Assembly (NCBI RefSeq): GCF_024362695.1
Contig: NC_065431.1
Span: 6,020,624 to 6,084,623 of the forward strand
DNA from: Pectinophora gossypiella
Taxonomy: Eukaryota > Arthropoda > Insecta > Lepidoptera > Gelechiidae
DNA: 64,000 nt
Direction of reading: 5' to 3'
Below are positions 1-11,617 of this stretch, in pieces. The notes beneath the pieces were generated by a model that did no database searches, had not been told where the DNA came from, and saw only the letters and a program-made list of their open reading frames with translations. The position numbers and the translations under genes are program-made. The stretch's first letter is position 1. Each line of letters starts with the position of its first letter.

Positions 1-587
1 TGATCTTATATAATCGACTGACTTGTAAAGCAAGTTTATTTTTATTCCGGATATTAACAATGTGCCGATCGCTATTTTTTACAAAAATTTTTACATAAGT
101 AATAATAATAAAGATATTATTGTGATGCCAAAGTTAAAATACTAATTTCCTTAAATTTATTTCTAAGTGACATGTTGGGTCCCAATTTGTAAATCGCTAA
201 AATATCTTCTAAATAATCACTAACCTAGGTGGTGAGCCGTATCGCTGTCCATATAGACATCTTATTCTTTCTAGCACAAATCATCTTTTTTACATAATAA
301 ACAAAATACTACAAATACACTTCTCATCAAAAAAATCGAAACACCTTGCAAGTTTACGTTTTGTCAGGATTATCAGAAAAATGTGTACATTTAGGAATAA
401 ATGTTAAATGTCGTTTAATAGTGAGTAATATGAGCTTATCAAATCTTAATGTTAATGTTCTAAATTTAAATGAATTTTTCATAGGTTTCGTATTTTGTTA
501 AATGAGTCATTTTTATTCCGTATGGAGTATAAAGGAAATGGATAAAACAACACACGTAAATGAAAAAAAAAGCTAAAAAACGTTTAT
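1..587. other. AT-rich stretch without recognisable gene
   Basis: No coding or repeat signal beyond AT-rich sequence was recognised. The last part (about 540-587) belongs to the flank of the transposase fragment. Confidence 0.5.
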
Positions 588-720
588 TTAATAACTTGTA
601 TTCCCTCCCCGAGCTCTAATTACTACTTCCATACGGTTCTTCATCGATCGGATGAGAGGCACGATCACATGCTGTGGTATATTGTCCCAAACGTACCCTA
701 ACAACTTGGTTAAAAAATAT
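588..720 (-). pseudogene. C-terminal fragment of a Tc1/mariner-type transposase
   Basis: The minus strand reads TKLLGYVWDNIPQHVIVPLI then RSMKNRMEVVIRARGGNTSY and a stop at 590-588. The W-x-x-IP...LI-x-SM-x-x-R...GG-x-T-x-Y ending is typical of Tc1-like transposases. Everything upstream of it is lost. Confidence 0.7.
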
Positions 721-853
721 TAATTATGATGAATGTGAGAATTTACTACAAACTATTTACTAAAAACAATAATCTATTACCATTATACATATACCTATTA
801 AGGAATCAAATTATAGGATAGTAACTACACTCGCATGCACAACACGAGCACAC

Positions 854-916
854 TCCTCCTGTCTAGTGGCTTCAAAACCGACCCCAAGACTTTCGTCGTA
901 GGGCTAGACAGGAGGA
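854..916. repeat. 13-bp perfect inverted repeat (hairpin)
   Basis: TCCTCCTGTCTAG at 854-866 and its complement at 904-916 enclose about 37 nt. Followed by a CA-rich microsatellite (about 945-1000). Its role is unknown. Confidence 0.6.
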
Positions 917-1759
917 ATCTACCCTCATTGCCCGAGCACGCCCACACTTACACACACGCACACACAAACAGACACATACACACACATACACACATTATAC
1001 AAACATTCTTTAATTGCTTTTTTGTAAAACGTAAAGGTAACAAAACTTTCTTACCTATTTACTACTGTTATAGAAGAGCGGGGTCTCCTGGTACAGGCAT
1101 ATTTTGCTTAAAAGGAGGCTCCAGTAACTAGTTTAAGAAAAACATGTAAGAAAAGAAAATAAATACTTTTTGATTTTTTTTTTTCATTTTGATTCTAACT
1201 AATATACAAGTCCGCTATACTCTGGTGTGGTAGTCCCTCCATGTTGATTCAGGATGCTTCATAATTATGTCATTGTTGCGTGTGAAGTTACAGTAACGTG
1301 TTATTGTGCATAACGCTTCTAGTTTTGTCCTGCGGGCTTGTTTGGATATCTAGAAAAAAAGTACTCACAAACACAATTGGCTCGACCATTATAGACGGCG
1401 ATACGGCTCACCTATCACGTTGGTCTAACAGGAAGCTCGGTGAGGTGTGGGTACTTAGTTCATCTTGCGATGTATGTATCTCTGACTACCCCAATTGGGA
1501 TTTAGTGACGAGAATAGGCTAATTTCCAACTAGTAAAACAGTTACTTTTTACTAAACGTCAAAACACGAAATTACTATGGAATTTGTATGAAAAAGCAAC
1601 CTGTGACGTCATAGAAAACCATGACTAAATGTCGTACTTATTATTACATTTTTCTCTATTAAAATTCGTAAATAACTTGAATAAAAGAAATTTAACGCCT
1701 TTTTTATTGTTATGACGTGACTTAGGTATTGTAGATTTGCTGCAGCTGGTATTAATTAA

Positions 1760-2175
1760 CTACTTGGCCTGACAAATGGGGAAGATTTTTTGAAAGAATT
1801 AATCGACCCTAGCGGGTCGATAGCTATAAGCGGTGAATGAAGGAAATCGTCGACCACGCCGGCGGGGTTGGTATCGGGGTCCTGAAGTGTTTGGTGTCGC
1901 GAGCTGATTGGCTACCTCTATGGCTAGAGTAATCGGGTCGTCGGGATCGTATATTACGTCCTTCGGACGCCGATACTTTTCAGTACCGTCCCGAAGCGGG
2001 AAGCCGCAACTACCAGAGTATTTGGGTGGTGCGAAGCAGAATCGAAAAAACGTTTTGAAGCTAATTTGAGCCATTGTGCAATGGTTGGCAGACCTACGTC
2101 AATGTGCAGATTTTCATTGCGAAGGAACCACGGAGCTCCCGTGGCTTTCCGCATGAAACGATTTTGTATTAAGTA
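1760..2175 (-). mobile_element. Jockey-like LINE, RT C-terminus plus 3' tail
   Basis: The minus strand encodes RKATGAPWFLRNENLHIDVG then LPTIAQWLKLASKRFFDSAS, a standard Jockey-type C-terminus. This is followed by the 3' region with palindromic TCGACCC...GGGTCGA that recurs many times in this window. A 1-nt shift interrupts the frame. Confidence 0.75.
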
Positions 2176-2744
2176 CCTGTAGACGATGGATTTGAGAGGG
2201 ACTCGCGTGAGCGAAAACTACCCCTGCTTAGGTCAAATAAAATGCCCTCTCAGTATTCGGTACGGTGTTACTGACAGCCTGTATAATAACAGGAATAAAA
2301 AACTCTATTGCTTGAATATATTCATCACATCACTGATTTAAGAGCCACGCTCTTGTCGGTGTAGCATTCTTCATTCTTGTCTATCAAAGGCCAATTCCTT
2401 CACTTCCTTATGGATACGACGCGACGATTTATATTATATTACTCTCTAATAAATCTTTACTGTCTTTACTGTTGATAATCTATATTGTTTTTAAGGAACG
2501 TAGCCTAGAAAGTCCCTTATAGTTTCGACTAGGCAGATTACTATCACTCACAACAAAACTATTTCAAAGGCACCTTTCTCGGTAAACAACAAAAGGCTAA
2601 ATGTAATTCACAGGAATGTCACACAAGCTTTAAATAGAAGCTTGCAAAAGGCAGCCGCATCCGGGTCGCTGGGTATAGTCATAAATCTTATATTAGTCAC
2701 TTTAAGGTCTGTTGTACTGAGAGCGAAGCTAGTAAGGATAATCA

Positions 2745-2892
2745 GAAATGAGAATCATTTATTCAACGTAATTATCATGGATAAACTTGTTGAAGGTCAA
2801 TGTAACATTTTTGAATTTACGTCATTTCGCAAGGTGTTATGGCTGAATAGAAGAAATGACAAGAAACTGCAACAGCAACACATCTTTTCAAT
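2745..2892 (+). mobile_element. LINE 3' tail fragment (family E)
   Basis: About 145 bp beginning GAATCATTTATTCAACGTAA. Repeated with few changes at 58582-58730, hence an interspersed repeat rather than a gene. Confidence 0.65.
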
Positions 2893-3126
2893 CAATGAGG
2901 GTACATTACAAGTTATTTAATAACTACAGGAACACATTCAATACCAGACATTTTTATCATTTTGGTAATCATACATACATACATAAACTCACGCCCGTAA
3001 TCCCTAATGGGGTGGGCAGAGCCACAAGTAATCAAAGACAACTTGCAGCCACTGTTGATACGAAGTCCAAAGATGGATATGATGAACCTTATGGTGATAA
3101 GGGATCAGCCTATCGCCCATAACATT

Positions 3127-3440
3127 AGTCCATCATGTTAGAGGACACAATCCCTCTGTCGGTTCGGTAGGTAATCATTAATCTTATAATAAGCTTTTTT
3201 ATATAAAGTAAGCTCCACATTAGCTTTAAATTTATTTTCTGACAAATTTAAAATATTATCTGGTATTTTATTGTAAAAACGTATACTTACATAACCCCAA
3301 AAAAGATGATTTAATTTACTTAATCTAGAATGTTGAATAGCAATTTTATATTTATTCCTTGAATTGTAAGTATGCCTTTCACAGTTTCTCGGAAGGAGAG
3401 ATAAGTTTTTACGTACAGTCATGAGCAATATAATGTACCC
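3127..3440 (-). pseudogene. C-terminal fragment of a LINE reverse transcriptase
   Basis: Minus-strand frame with NKYKIAIQHSRLSKLNHLFW then RFYNKIPDNILNLSENKFKA and KKAYYKINDYL. This pattern is common at the C-terminus of insect Jockey/CR1-type RT proteins. Confidence 0.65.
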
Positions 3441-4344
3441 ACTTTAGGACTCTGTCGCACTAAGTTATTTGACATTTAGTGAGACTTACAGTTCAATAGG
3501 GTCGTGTACTAGGTTCAAGATAAATTATGAAATTCTGATTACTAAATAAAGACACATCTAAAACTAACGAAAAACATTTTCTTTTTTCTATTAAACTTAT
3601 TTATGAATTTTAATCAAGAAAAACGTAATAATAAGTCCAACATTTTGTCACGTTTTTCTATGACGTCACAGAGTGCTTTTTCATACAAATTCCATAGTAA
3701 TTTCGTGTTTTGACGTTTAGTAAAAAGTAACTGATTTGACTAGTTGGAAACTAGCCTATTTGTTTGTGTGTTTGCTTTATTTGTCAAAAAAGTTAATGTG
3801 ACATGGTACCAAAATGTATACATATTAATGCTCGTGACCGTACATACATCCTGGATCCAAGTTACCTGTAATATTTTTTTTTATTTGTCCGGCCAAGTAG
3901 TTAATGACATTTGCGGCGAATTTACAATAAGTCACGTTAAAAAAAATAGCTCATTGAATAACGTAAAAATGGAATAACGCTAAGGAGATATATATTTTTC
4001 ATCGCTTGATATTTCAGTGTACCACAGCCCTAAACCCTGTCAAGCGACAAAAGCATCCTTTTTCATTGTATTCACAGGAAATGCCAAATAGTTTTTGTCA
4101 CTTCTAGTAATAGTGTTCTATATCTTTGGCATGTTTAATTTATGACCGCGTCTTAAGAAGTATAACGCACTCATACGTGCATAAATTCACGTTCGTTTCC
4201 TTATCAGTGTGAGCTGAAACTGTGTAGTACACACTAAATTTTTTTTTATATTATGGCAACACCGCAATTTAATTTTTCTTCTACCCTTTGAACATCATGG
4301 CGATGGGTGATGCTTTTTCCACCTTTGTTAATTTTTAATTAATA

Positions 4345-4500
4345 CAGTCCCTTTCTCCACGACGATCGGTCCTGCGCTGCCCGCATCCAACGGCTTCCCG
4401 CGACCTTCACCAGATCGTCGACCTTCACTGAGCGTGGTCCGAGATCCTTGGGAGAGGCCTATGCCCAGCAGTGGGCGTCGTACGGCTGATGATGATGATG
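4345..4500. pseudogene. Two short LINE C-terminal scraps in opposite orientation
   Basis: Minus (about 4350-4412) and plus (about 4430-4500) pieces of the same C-terminal sequence. The full tail, GSRWMRAAQDRSSWRSLGEA then YAQQWASYG, is read at 35935-36048. Confidence 0.6.
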
Positions 4501-4666
4501 ACAGTCTATTTCTAAATGTCAAGCATGTGTTTTTATTTATATTTAACACCAGGGTCGCACATGCTTTTGGTCCATCGAAGCTTTTAGTCATTTTGCATTA
4601 GATTATCACACCAGCAACCACACTACCTCCACCACCGACGCACAGAAACACAAGTTATCAGTCAGT

Positions 4667-4945
4667 CTTCTTCTATCGTGTGGGTTGTGAAGTGGAGTAC
4701 ATCATCAACCCTGGCGTCAGAGTCACTATTGAGCCGCCAAAGGCCCCTGACATGGCTCATGAAACGACTACTTACTTACACCAGTAAGTGGTAACCGGGA
4801 CCAACGGCTTAACGTGCCTTCCGAAGCACGGATCATCTTACTTTCAGACAATCTGGTGATCAGCCTGTAATGTCCTAACCAAACTAGACATCACAAAGTA
4901 ATTTTTGTGATATGTCCCCACCGGGATTCGAACCCGGAACCGGGA
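4667..4945 (-). mobile_element. SINE family A (tRNA-derived)
   Basis: Minus-strand element: tRNA-like head with a GGTTCGAATCC-like B box at about 4925-4935, body with GATCCGTGCTTCGGAAGGCA, and tail ending AGAAGAAG. Head truncated by the inverted-repeat element starting at 4950. Confidence 0.75.
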
Positions 4946-4949
4946 CCGG

Positions 4950-5167
4950 GACATCGTAACGAAAACTTCGAGAGATGATTCAGCTCATTATTCTGAGTTA
5001 ATGTCAAGTGGAATTTTTCATCGCAAAATTATAGAATTGAAAATAATTAAAAAAAACTAAAAAAAATAAAAAATAATGTTGCGACGGAAAATTCCACTTG
5101 ATGTTAACTCAGAATCATGGTCTGAATCATCCCCCTCAGAATTCGTTACGATGTCACTAACACCCTG
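4950..5167. mobile_element. Palindromic MITE (GTTAGTGACATCGTAACGA ends), copy 1
   Basis: The two halves are inverted copies around an AT-rich centre; arms carry TCAAGTGGAATTTT and its complement. Further copies are at 25041-25267, 28157-28376 and, partial, near 25970, 55729 and 62980. Confidence 0.75.
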
Positions 5168-5367
5168 TTTATTTGTTAATTTATTTTAAAAATACGTATA
5201 CCGTAAATAATTAACTTAACCACAAGGACAGGGCGATTCTTTTCTTTTTATTTTCATGCAACAAAGGGCACAGTATTCTAGAAACTTCTCATTTCGCTGT
5301 GGGAAATGTGAGGGGACCGGATCCAATGACGTAAAATATCGATAAATGACGGTGGTCATTTAGGTCA

Positions 5368-5540
5368 TAAGCACGGAATCATCTTACTTTTTCGGACAAT
5401 CAGGTGATTCAAGCCTGAAAAGTCCTTACCAAACAAAGGACAGTCTCACAAAGTGATTTCGACAATGTCCCCATCGGGAATCGAACCCGGACCTCCAGAT
5501 CGTGAGCTTTACGCTCTAACCACTAGACCACTGAGGCTGG
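5368..5540 (-). mobile_element. SINE family C (tRNA-derived), partial
   Basis: Minus-strand tRNA-like head (GCCTCAGTGGTCTAGTGGTT, then CGGGTTCGATTCCCGA-like) with a short body. The 3' part is missing. Confidence 0.65.
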
Positions 5541-5599
5541 TAGTTTATCATTTAACGATAATTATCCAATAGTTTTTTTATTAAGATCATTTTTATACA

Positions 5600-5740
5600 T
5601 TTTACCCGAAACACGGGCGGCCACGATTGAACTTCATGTGACGTCACATATCACAAAATAAACAAAAAGCTATCTGTCAGGTTTCAAGTTATACTGTTTG
5701 ACAGCTTCTTTGTTTATTGAAAAGTGACGTCACTCGGAAA
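5600..5740. repeat. Inverted repeat with TGACGTCAC arms
   Basis: Arms near 5638-5680 and 5695-5735 share GTGACGTCAC, AAATAAACAAA and CTGTCA in inverted order. Probably a small MITE relic. The rest of 5170-6050 is AT-rich with nothing else recognised. Confidence 0.45.
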
Positions 5741-6055
5741 AATGTCAGGTGACCTACCGTTTTGCGCGCGAAATTTGAAATTAATGAAGAAAGTTATGTT
5801 TTTTCTATTATAAAATCTTTTTCGAGAAAATTAAAATATTTTTTTAAGAGCTATAAAATAATCGTTTGTAATTATTAAAATACTTAGACGAAAACTGTCA
5901 AGTAGCCGATTCCATAGTCTCTGCTTACCCCGGTGGGAAATAGGCGTGAGTTTATGTATGTATCTACAATAAGCCACGTCAAAAAGATAAAAATATCGAA
6001 CGCTTAATTATTCCCGTAAGTATCGATATTTTTATCGACTTGTTAAGTCCCATCA

Positions 6056-6545
6056 CTAGTCAATTTTAATGTGCTCATTTTGATCCCGGCTGTGACGGAT
6101 TGTTCTGGAAACCTCCAGTATTAGTCCACACGTTGGTTGTCGGGCAAGTAATGCACCTATTCTGCAAAAGATCGAAAAGTTCGCCTTCTCTTTAATCTGT
6201 TCCATGTAAGCTCTTCTTGGTCTTCCCCTTCCTCTCTTTCCTTCTAGCTTCCCTTCTATGATGTTTTTAATAAATTCGTCGTGTCTTATTAAGTGTCCAA
6301 TCATCTAGCCTCTTCTGTCCTCAATAACTCTCAATATTTGCCTCTTTTCCCTTACTCTTACTAGCACTTCCTCATTAGTAACTCTTTCTGTCCAACTTAT
6401 TCTTTCCATCCTCCTCCAACGCCACATTTCAAAGGCCTCGAGTCTCTCTCTGTCTTTCTGAGTCAACGTCCACGTTTCGCTCTTATAATATATCGTATAA
6501 AAGCTATTCAAGTTGGTCTTCTGAATACTCGTGGCTCTACCCACC
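6056..6545 (-). pseudogene. RTE-like LINE C-terminus, broken by a stop
   Basis: Two adjoining minus frames read SETWTLTQKDRERLEAFEMW, RWRRMERISWTERVTNEEVL, then MIGHLIRHDEFIKNIIEGKL and GKRGRGRPRRAYMEQIKEK. This is a common endonuclease-reverse-transcriptase C-terminus; a stop splits the frame. Confidence 0.8.
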
Positions 6546-6816
6546 CTAATAGGGATGACAGGCGTGAGTTATTTTTTTTCGAGCGACCACGGAATAATAT
6601 CCCATCCCATATTTGACTTGTTTTACTCAGTTGATTCCAGGAAATTGTTTCAGCTGTTCATTTTCTCAAACTTGGAATATAATTAAATAGTTTAGGATTT
6701 CAAGGCTGGCTCATTATTATGATTACATCATAATCAATCATTTACTTATCATTATTATCATCTATTTATTAATTTATCATTTTTTAACATTTTTTTTTAT
6801 TAACAGTGTGATGAGA

Positions 6817-6948
6817 CAGAGATGTTAAGATTGAGAAGGGAATGTTAAGTTGGTTTGGACACGTAGAGCGGATGAAGGATAATAGAATTGCGAAAGCGGT
6901 ATATAAAGCGAAATTTGATGGTAGGGCTGGCAGAGGAAGACATCGAAG
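6817..6948 (+). pseudogene. LINE RT C-terminal scrap
   Basis: Plus frame REMLSWFGHVERMKDNRIAK then AVYKAKFDGRAGRGRHR, matching the usual WFGHVERM...GRGRPR motif. A SINE A piece follows at 6951-7080. Confidence 0.7.
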
Positions 6949-6950
6949 GA

Positions 6951-7080
6951 CCAACGGCTTAACGTGCCTTCCGAAGCACGGATCATCTTACTTTTTGGAC
7001 AATCAGATGGTCAGCCTGTAATGTCCTAACCAAACTAGGGATCACAAAGTGATTTTTGTGATTTGTCCCCACCGGGATTC
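6951..7080 (-). mobile_element. SINE family A, partial
   Basis: Body of SINE A (CTTCCGAAGCACGGATCATC, then the B-box region CCACCGGGATTC) cut off before the head is complete. Confidence 0.65.
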
Positions 7081-7121
7081 ACATACATACTACTCACACA
7101 TACTACATACTACTTAAACTT

Positions 7122-7413
7122 CATCATCATCAGCCCATTAACGTCCCCACTGCTGGGGCACGGGCCTTCCCTATGGATGGATAGGGAGATCGGGCCTTTA
7201 AACCATCACACGGGCCCAGTGCGGATTGATGGTTATTAACGACTGCTAATGCAGCCGGGACCAACGGCTTAACGTGCCTTCCGAAGCACGGAGGAGCTCG
7301 AGATGAAAACTTTTTTTTTGTGGTCACCTATCCTATGACCGGCCTTTGCGAAAGTTGCTTAACTTCAACAATCGCAGACCGAGCGCGTTTACCGCTGCGC
7401 CACCGAGCTCCTC
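7122..7413 (-). mobile_element. SINE family B (tRNA-derived), full length
   Basis: Minus strand: head GAGCTCGGTGGCGCAGCGGT, body with a T/A tract and TCCGTGCTTCGGAAGGCACG, and tail with CCCCAGCAGTGGGGACGTTA ending in GATGATGA. Other copies: 14500-14735, 19672-19970, 24176-24416, 34993-35170, 38438-38733, 39597-39655, 47880-48176, 49756-50062, 61870-62155. Confidence 0.8.
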
Positions 7414-7685
7414 GACTACTTAAACTTACATTATAATTATTTAGTATTACGGAAATTACAAAATACCTCTCTTACAGTCACGCACGCGTAGATATCGCAA
7501 AATAATCTTGTAGGTATGCCCACACTCGACATGTAATGACTTAAATCATTTCCGGGAAAGCAAACGGCCCATTCCGAACCATACTCCCAAATCACGCGTT
7601 AATCGTTTCTCAAGCAGTCGGCGAAATTAAAACATTTCAAATTAAATTTATTTACTTAATTCACTTCGGGGAAATTCGAAAAGAT

Positions 7686-7890
7686 TTGCGAAAAAACGAG
7701 CGTGTTCCCTTGTTCGACATTGTTGAAACGAACGCGCCGCGTATCCGCCAATCAGAGGTCTTGGCGCGCAAAAACTCTGTAATTAAAAATTCGGCTTTCA
7801 AGATGGCCGACGCACTTTTGTTTCACACGAGAGATTTGTGGACTTTAGTTATTCATAATTTCTTTGAGCTGTGGTGTTGTCTGCTACCGA
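7686..7890 (+). other. Weak candidate: promoter-proximal first exon on the plus strand
   Basis: GC-richer patch with CCGCCAATCAGAG (CCAAT-like box) about 55 bp before AAGATGGCCGACGCAC. The frame MADALLFHTRDLWTLVIHNF runs to a GTAAGAG near 7891. However, the GTAAGAG is also the start of a Jockey-like tail. No partner exon was found, so this may be chance. Confidence 0.2.
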
Positions 7891-7970
7891 GTAAGAGCCT
7901 TCAGCGCTCCCCATTTGCCCGGCCAAGTAGTTAATGCCATCTGCGACAAATCTACAATAAGACACTATGC
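7886..7970 (+). mobile_element. Jockey-like LINE 3' tail
   Basis: Terminal part of the tail (GCCTTCAGCGCTCCCCATTT, then CCAAGTAGTTAATGCCATCT). Further short pieces on the plus strand occur at 3885-3945 and 10002-10045. Confidence 0.65.
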
Positions 7971-8004
7971 TATTAATTATTTCCTTTTATTTTGGCGCAA
8001 TAAA

Positions 8005-8376
8005 GGCCCCGATTCCTGAAGACACCTCCTAATTTTACTTTAAGTTATACCTGTCATTTTCTTATCCGCCGAAAAGGAAAGGGACGGATGATTGACAGGT
8101 CTTAATTTTAGGAAGAATGAGTAAATGAGTAACCCGGATGAATCAAAAAGGTTTCACGCTGGTATGCAAACCGTTTGACGTGTGCTGTCAACATAATTCT
8201 ATCGGGTTATTAGCCAATGTAAAATTTTTCGACGGTTGTTTTAGATATGTGCTTAAAATTGACGTGTGTTCCATAAAATTTATGCCTGTCGATTACCCGT
8301 CCCTTTCCTTTTCGGCGGATAAGAAAATGACAGGTATAACTTAAAGTAAAATTAGGTGTCTGCAGGAATCGGGGCC
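8005..8376. mobile_element. MITE with GGCCCCGATTCCTG ends, copy 1
   Basis: Inverted ends of about 85 bp: GGCCCCGATTCCTGAAGACA at the left and the near-complement GTGTCTGCAGGAATCGGGGCC at the right. They share CTTATCCGCCGAAAAGGAAA. Other copies: 13374-13672, 21637-21998, 23429-23807; a scrap lies at 62150-62240. Confidence 0.8.
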
Positions 8377-8756
8377 AATATACTTATAAATAAATTGCAC
8401 AATAAGTTTTCCCGACACTGTGCTATTTATTGCCTTTTATTTTAGTGCAATAAAGTATATTTGTATTGTAAAGAACACAAAAATGAAAAGTCCGTTCCAC
8501 TCCGGAGCTAAACCACTTTCTTCTAATTATTATGTAAGCTTCGTTTCTGTTTTTTCGTCGCCGGTAGATATATGTTGATCTCTAAACGGACGGGACAGTT
8601 CAAGGCTGTGTTTGATGGATGGAAGGAAAGCTTATTTGCCGTTTTATTCCAAAAACAGACGAACTATCCACGCCCGTAGTATTAAAGCACTTTCGAGGCC
8701 ACGTTTCCCAAAAACACATAGATGGCGCTTTCTAACTCCTACATAATAACGGGCTC

Positions 8757-8830
8757 CGTGGTCGAGTAGTTGAGCGTTGGACTTCCAATCCGGAGGCCCC
8801 GGGTTCGCATCTCGGTGGGGACATCACAAA
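8757..8830 (+). repeat. tRNA-like SINE head (short)
   Basis: GCTCCGTGGTCGAGTAGTTG... and CCGGGTTCGCATCTCGG form A- and B-box-like blocks joined directly to a short body. It is a SINE head, not a tRNA gene. Confidence 0.5.
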
Positions 8831-9097
8831 AAGCATGAATGAATAAGAATAAAAATAAGATCCTTAGAATAAGATCTTTAACTTTGTATTCTTGAAAATA
8901 AATAATTGATTATGATTAATAAAATAAATAAATTAATTAATTAAATTCTTTATTCAAGTTACTAGGACTCATAATTTGTTAATAACAAAACTTATATACT
9001 AGGTTTGTAGATCAAGGAAATTAAATTAATTACGGGAGAGCTGAGCCGCGACTCACCGCCTCGCCACACCCCCAGCAATAGCACAGCAGCGAGACAT

Positions 9098-9345
9098 TTA
9101 CACACAGTCCAACTTGCTAGCCAACATCGCCAGGACGCTGCTGGAACTAGCCCGTATCCTGCGCACCAGGAACGCGCATCTTTTGCGCATTGTGGCGTAG
9201 AAGCAATCAACGCGCGAACATCCCTGACGCGCTACAAAAACGAGGCAACCCCAACAGCACCCTGAATGCGTTGTTGTATTGCACGCGGAGAGCATTATAT
9301 GATTTTTGCACATATCTAGCCCATATACTGCAAGCGAAGGAAATG
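9098..9345 (-). pseudogene. LINE reverse transcriptase C-terminus, frameshifted
   Basis: The minus strand reads YNALRVQYNNAFRVLLGLPR and FCSASGMFAR, then after a shift VDCFYATMRKRCAFLVRRIR and SSSVLAMLASKLDCV with a stop. This is a recurrent lepidopteran RT C-terminus. Confidence 0.8.
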
Positions 9346-9437
9346 TTAATGGATGTGTTAATGTGGAGGAAGCAAAGAAGTGTGTCAGGATCGAAGCAAA
9401 TGGAATTCCATAGTCTCTGCTTAATCCGGTGGGACTC

Positions 9438-9717
9438 CCTCCTAACGGCCTCTGTGATCCGGTGGTTTGAGTTGGGTTCACGATCCGGAGGTCCCGGGTT
9501 CAAATCCCGGTGGGGACACATCACGAAAATCGCTTTGTGATGCCTAGTTTTGTTATAGGACACCTGATTGTCCGAAAGAAAGATGATCCGTACTTCGGAA
9601 GGCACGTTAAAACGTTGGTCCCGGTTACTACTTTCTGGTGTAAGTTAGTAGTCGTTACATGAGCCATATCAGGGGCCTTTGGCGGCTCAATAGTAACCCT
9701 GACACCAGAGATAGGAG
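9438..9717 (+). mobile_element. SINE family A, plus strand
   Basis: Head GCCTCTGTGATCCGGTGGTT, B box GGGTTCAAATCCCGGTGGGG, body and CCCTGACACCAG tail region. Complete except for the terminal GAAGAA run. Confidence 0.8.
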
Positions 9718-10466
9718 AGCCCGGTGGGAAATATTCGATTTATAAGTAAAAACATAACAAATCGAGTCAAATGGAGTATTTTTTTTCAACAGAGCCCCCG
9801 AAATCGAACCTTGGATCATTTCTCACCTGCTAACCTGATTAACACAAAAACTTCTGCAAGTAACGTTAGACTCATCCATCTTAGGTAGATGTCATTCAAA
9901 GATTTTGTATGGTCACATACCACTACCATCTGGTGATTAGGGTCCTTTGGTGAAAAAAAAATGTTTATTTTATTGGCAGTTAGAATTTGATGATTGAGCT
10001 TTGTCCGGCCAAGTAGTTAATGCCATCTGCGGTTAATCACGTCAAAAATAAAGATGATTGGGGGAATTCCATTTAAGTATAGTTGTGTAAATTCCTGAAT
10101 GCAAACTTGTTAGAGAAAAAATCTATCTATCAGCCTAAATTTGTGCATTTTTTTTTATAAGTATATTGGCTCCGGACACAGGTTGGCCGCTGCAAGGATA
10201 ATCTCTGCAAGTGGGGATATCTGGTTGATGGTTGCGATGATTGCGAGTGTGGAGTATCACCACAAACTATGGCTCACTTTTTGTGCTGTCCTAAGTGCCC
10301 TAACACCTGCACTATTACACTATTAAAGACCTTTACGAAGCCACTGACAATGCCGTAAGCGTGGCCAATTATTGGTCAGCAAAAATTTAGTATCGATCGC
10401 CATCGACTCGCAAAGAAGAAGAAGCCTAAATTCATATCCAATTTTGGACGTAGGTCAAAAAAAGAA

Positions 10467-10487
10467 TATATATATATATATATATAA
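10467..10487. repeat. (AT)n microsatellite
   Basis: About ten AT units. A partial SINE A head lies nearby at 10670-10760 (minus strand). Confidence 0.8.
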
Positions 10488-10813
10488 GTTTAAAAACTAA
10501 AACCCTACTACGGAAAATTCACGCTCTAAAATGTATGAAACAAAAAAAAGTGGATGTATGTGGAAAAATATTCCATTCTTCCCTACCAGTAGGGATATAC
10601 CAGTACCAGTAGGGGATATGTGGAACAGGGGAATTTTTCGACGCACCTGTTTTCCTGAAATTCTTCCAACGTGATTTTTGCAATATATCCCCACCGGGAT
10701 TCGAACCCGGAACCTCCGGATCGTGAACCCAACACCCACTTACTGGACCACAGAGGCCGTATATGTAGGTAGGGTATATACATACATACATAAACTCACG
10801 CCTATTCCCCACC

Positions 10814-11617
10814 GACGACTGCTTCGCTGAACACCCAAAGTGTGCTCCTGGTGGTAGAACGAGTAAATTTTGTATGATCCGTAGTGCTCCTTTGGTGGTT
10901 TGGTGGAGCACATCTTATGTCGTTATATTTATGGTTCCACTTTACCCCTACAAAGGATGGAACACATGATGACTATTTTATTTGCACTTGACTCTGAAGA
11001 GTACTTCAAATAAGTTATAGTATCTCTACAATAAAATCTACTTAGATAGAACTACTAATTTGCATAGTCTTTGTTATCATCAGTCAATGTCAGTGATATT
11101 AATATAATTGTTAATTATCAATTGCTATAAGTATTTCCTTCTTTTATTGAAACATGGATTAAAAATACATTAAAAGAAATGGTGGCACAATTTTACTTAA
11201 TGCGGGCCATCAATACAAACTAATGAACATTACAAATGGTTTTTTGCAAAAATGGCGGAGGATTATTTTGCTGAAAAACGATCATTTAAAAAATATTTTC
11301 AAAAAGGGGATGACAGAAATGAGCCATTTATTAGTCACTGAAATTAATAAAAAATACAAATAAATTTTTTATAACAATAATAAATTAAAGACATTATAAG
11401 TAGCAAAATATATATTTTTTTTTAACTTAGAAGGAAGAAAGTTTTGGTTCAATAAAATGTTCTTTATTCTTTAAATACTTAACATTATACATAAAAGGAG
11501 CACGACAGGTAACTCAAAAGTTTCCCTTCTGTACCACTAAAGGGGCACAACAGAGCATTAGAATTTACCCGTTCTACCACCAGGAGCACACTTTGGATGT
11601 TCAGCGGAGCAATCGTC
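10814..11617. mobile_element. hAT-like non-autonomous transposon, copy 1
   Basis: 804 bp with inverted ends of about 55 bp starting GACGACTGCTTCGCTGAACA (right end complement GACGATTGCTCCGCTGAACA). Flanked by a perfect 8-bp direct repeat TCCCCACC (10806-10813 and 11618-11625). 8-bp target duplications are a hAT hallmark (family knowledge). No transposase is inside. Confidence 0.85.

Larger units (their letters stand above)
1515..3763. mobile_element. Inverted-repeat DNA element with about 200-bp ends, disrupted by later insertions
   Basis: The left arm (about 1515-1735) starts CTAATTTCCAACTAG. The complementary right arm (about 3556-3763) ends CTAGTTGGAAACTAG. Shared blocks include ACTAAACGTCAAAACACGAA and TGACGTCATAGAAAA. 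LINE fragments fill the middle. Partial relatives occur at 27243-27378, 38855-38940 and 53390-53665. Confidence 0.6.

Noticed and set aside
9443..9515. tRNA-like sequence with A and B boxes (similar ones at 4925, 15660, 19400, 22720, 28800, 61660 and elsewhere)
   Set aside because: Each is followed by the same SINE body, or is truncated; they are heads of SINE families A-D, not tRNA genes.
9190..9605. Overlapping 116- and 132-codon frames on both strands
   Set aside because: They run through SINE A and a frameshifted LINE RT C-terminus; neither is a host gene.
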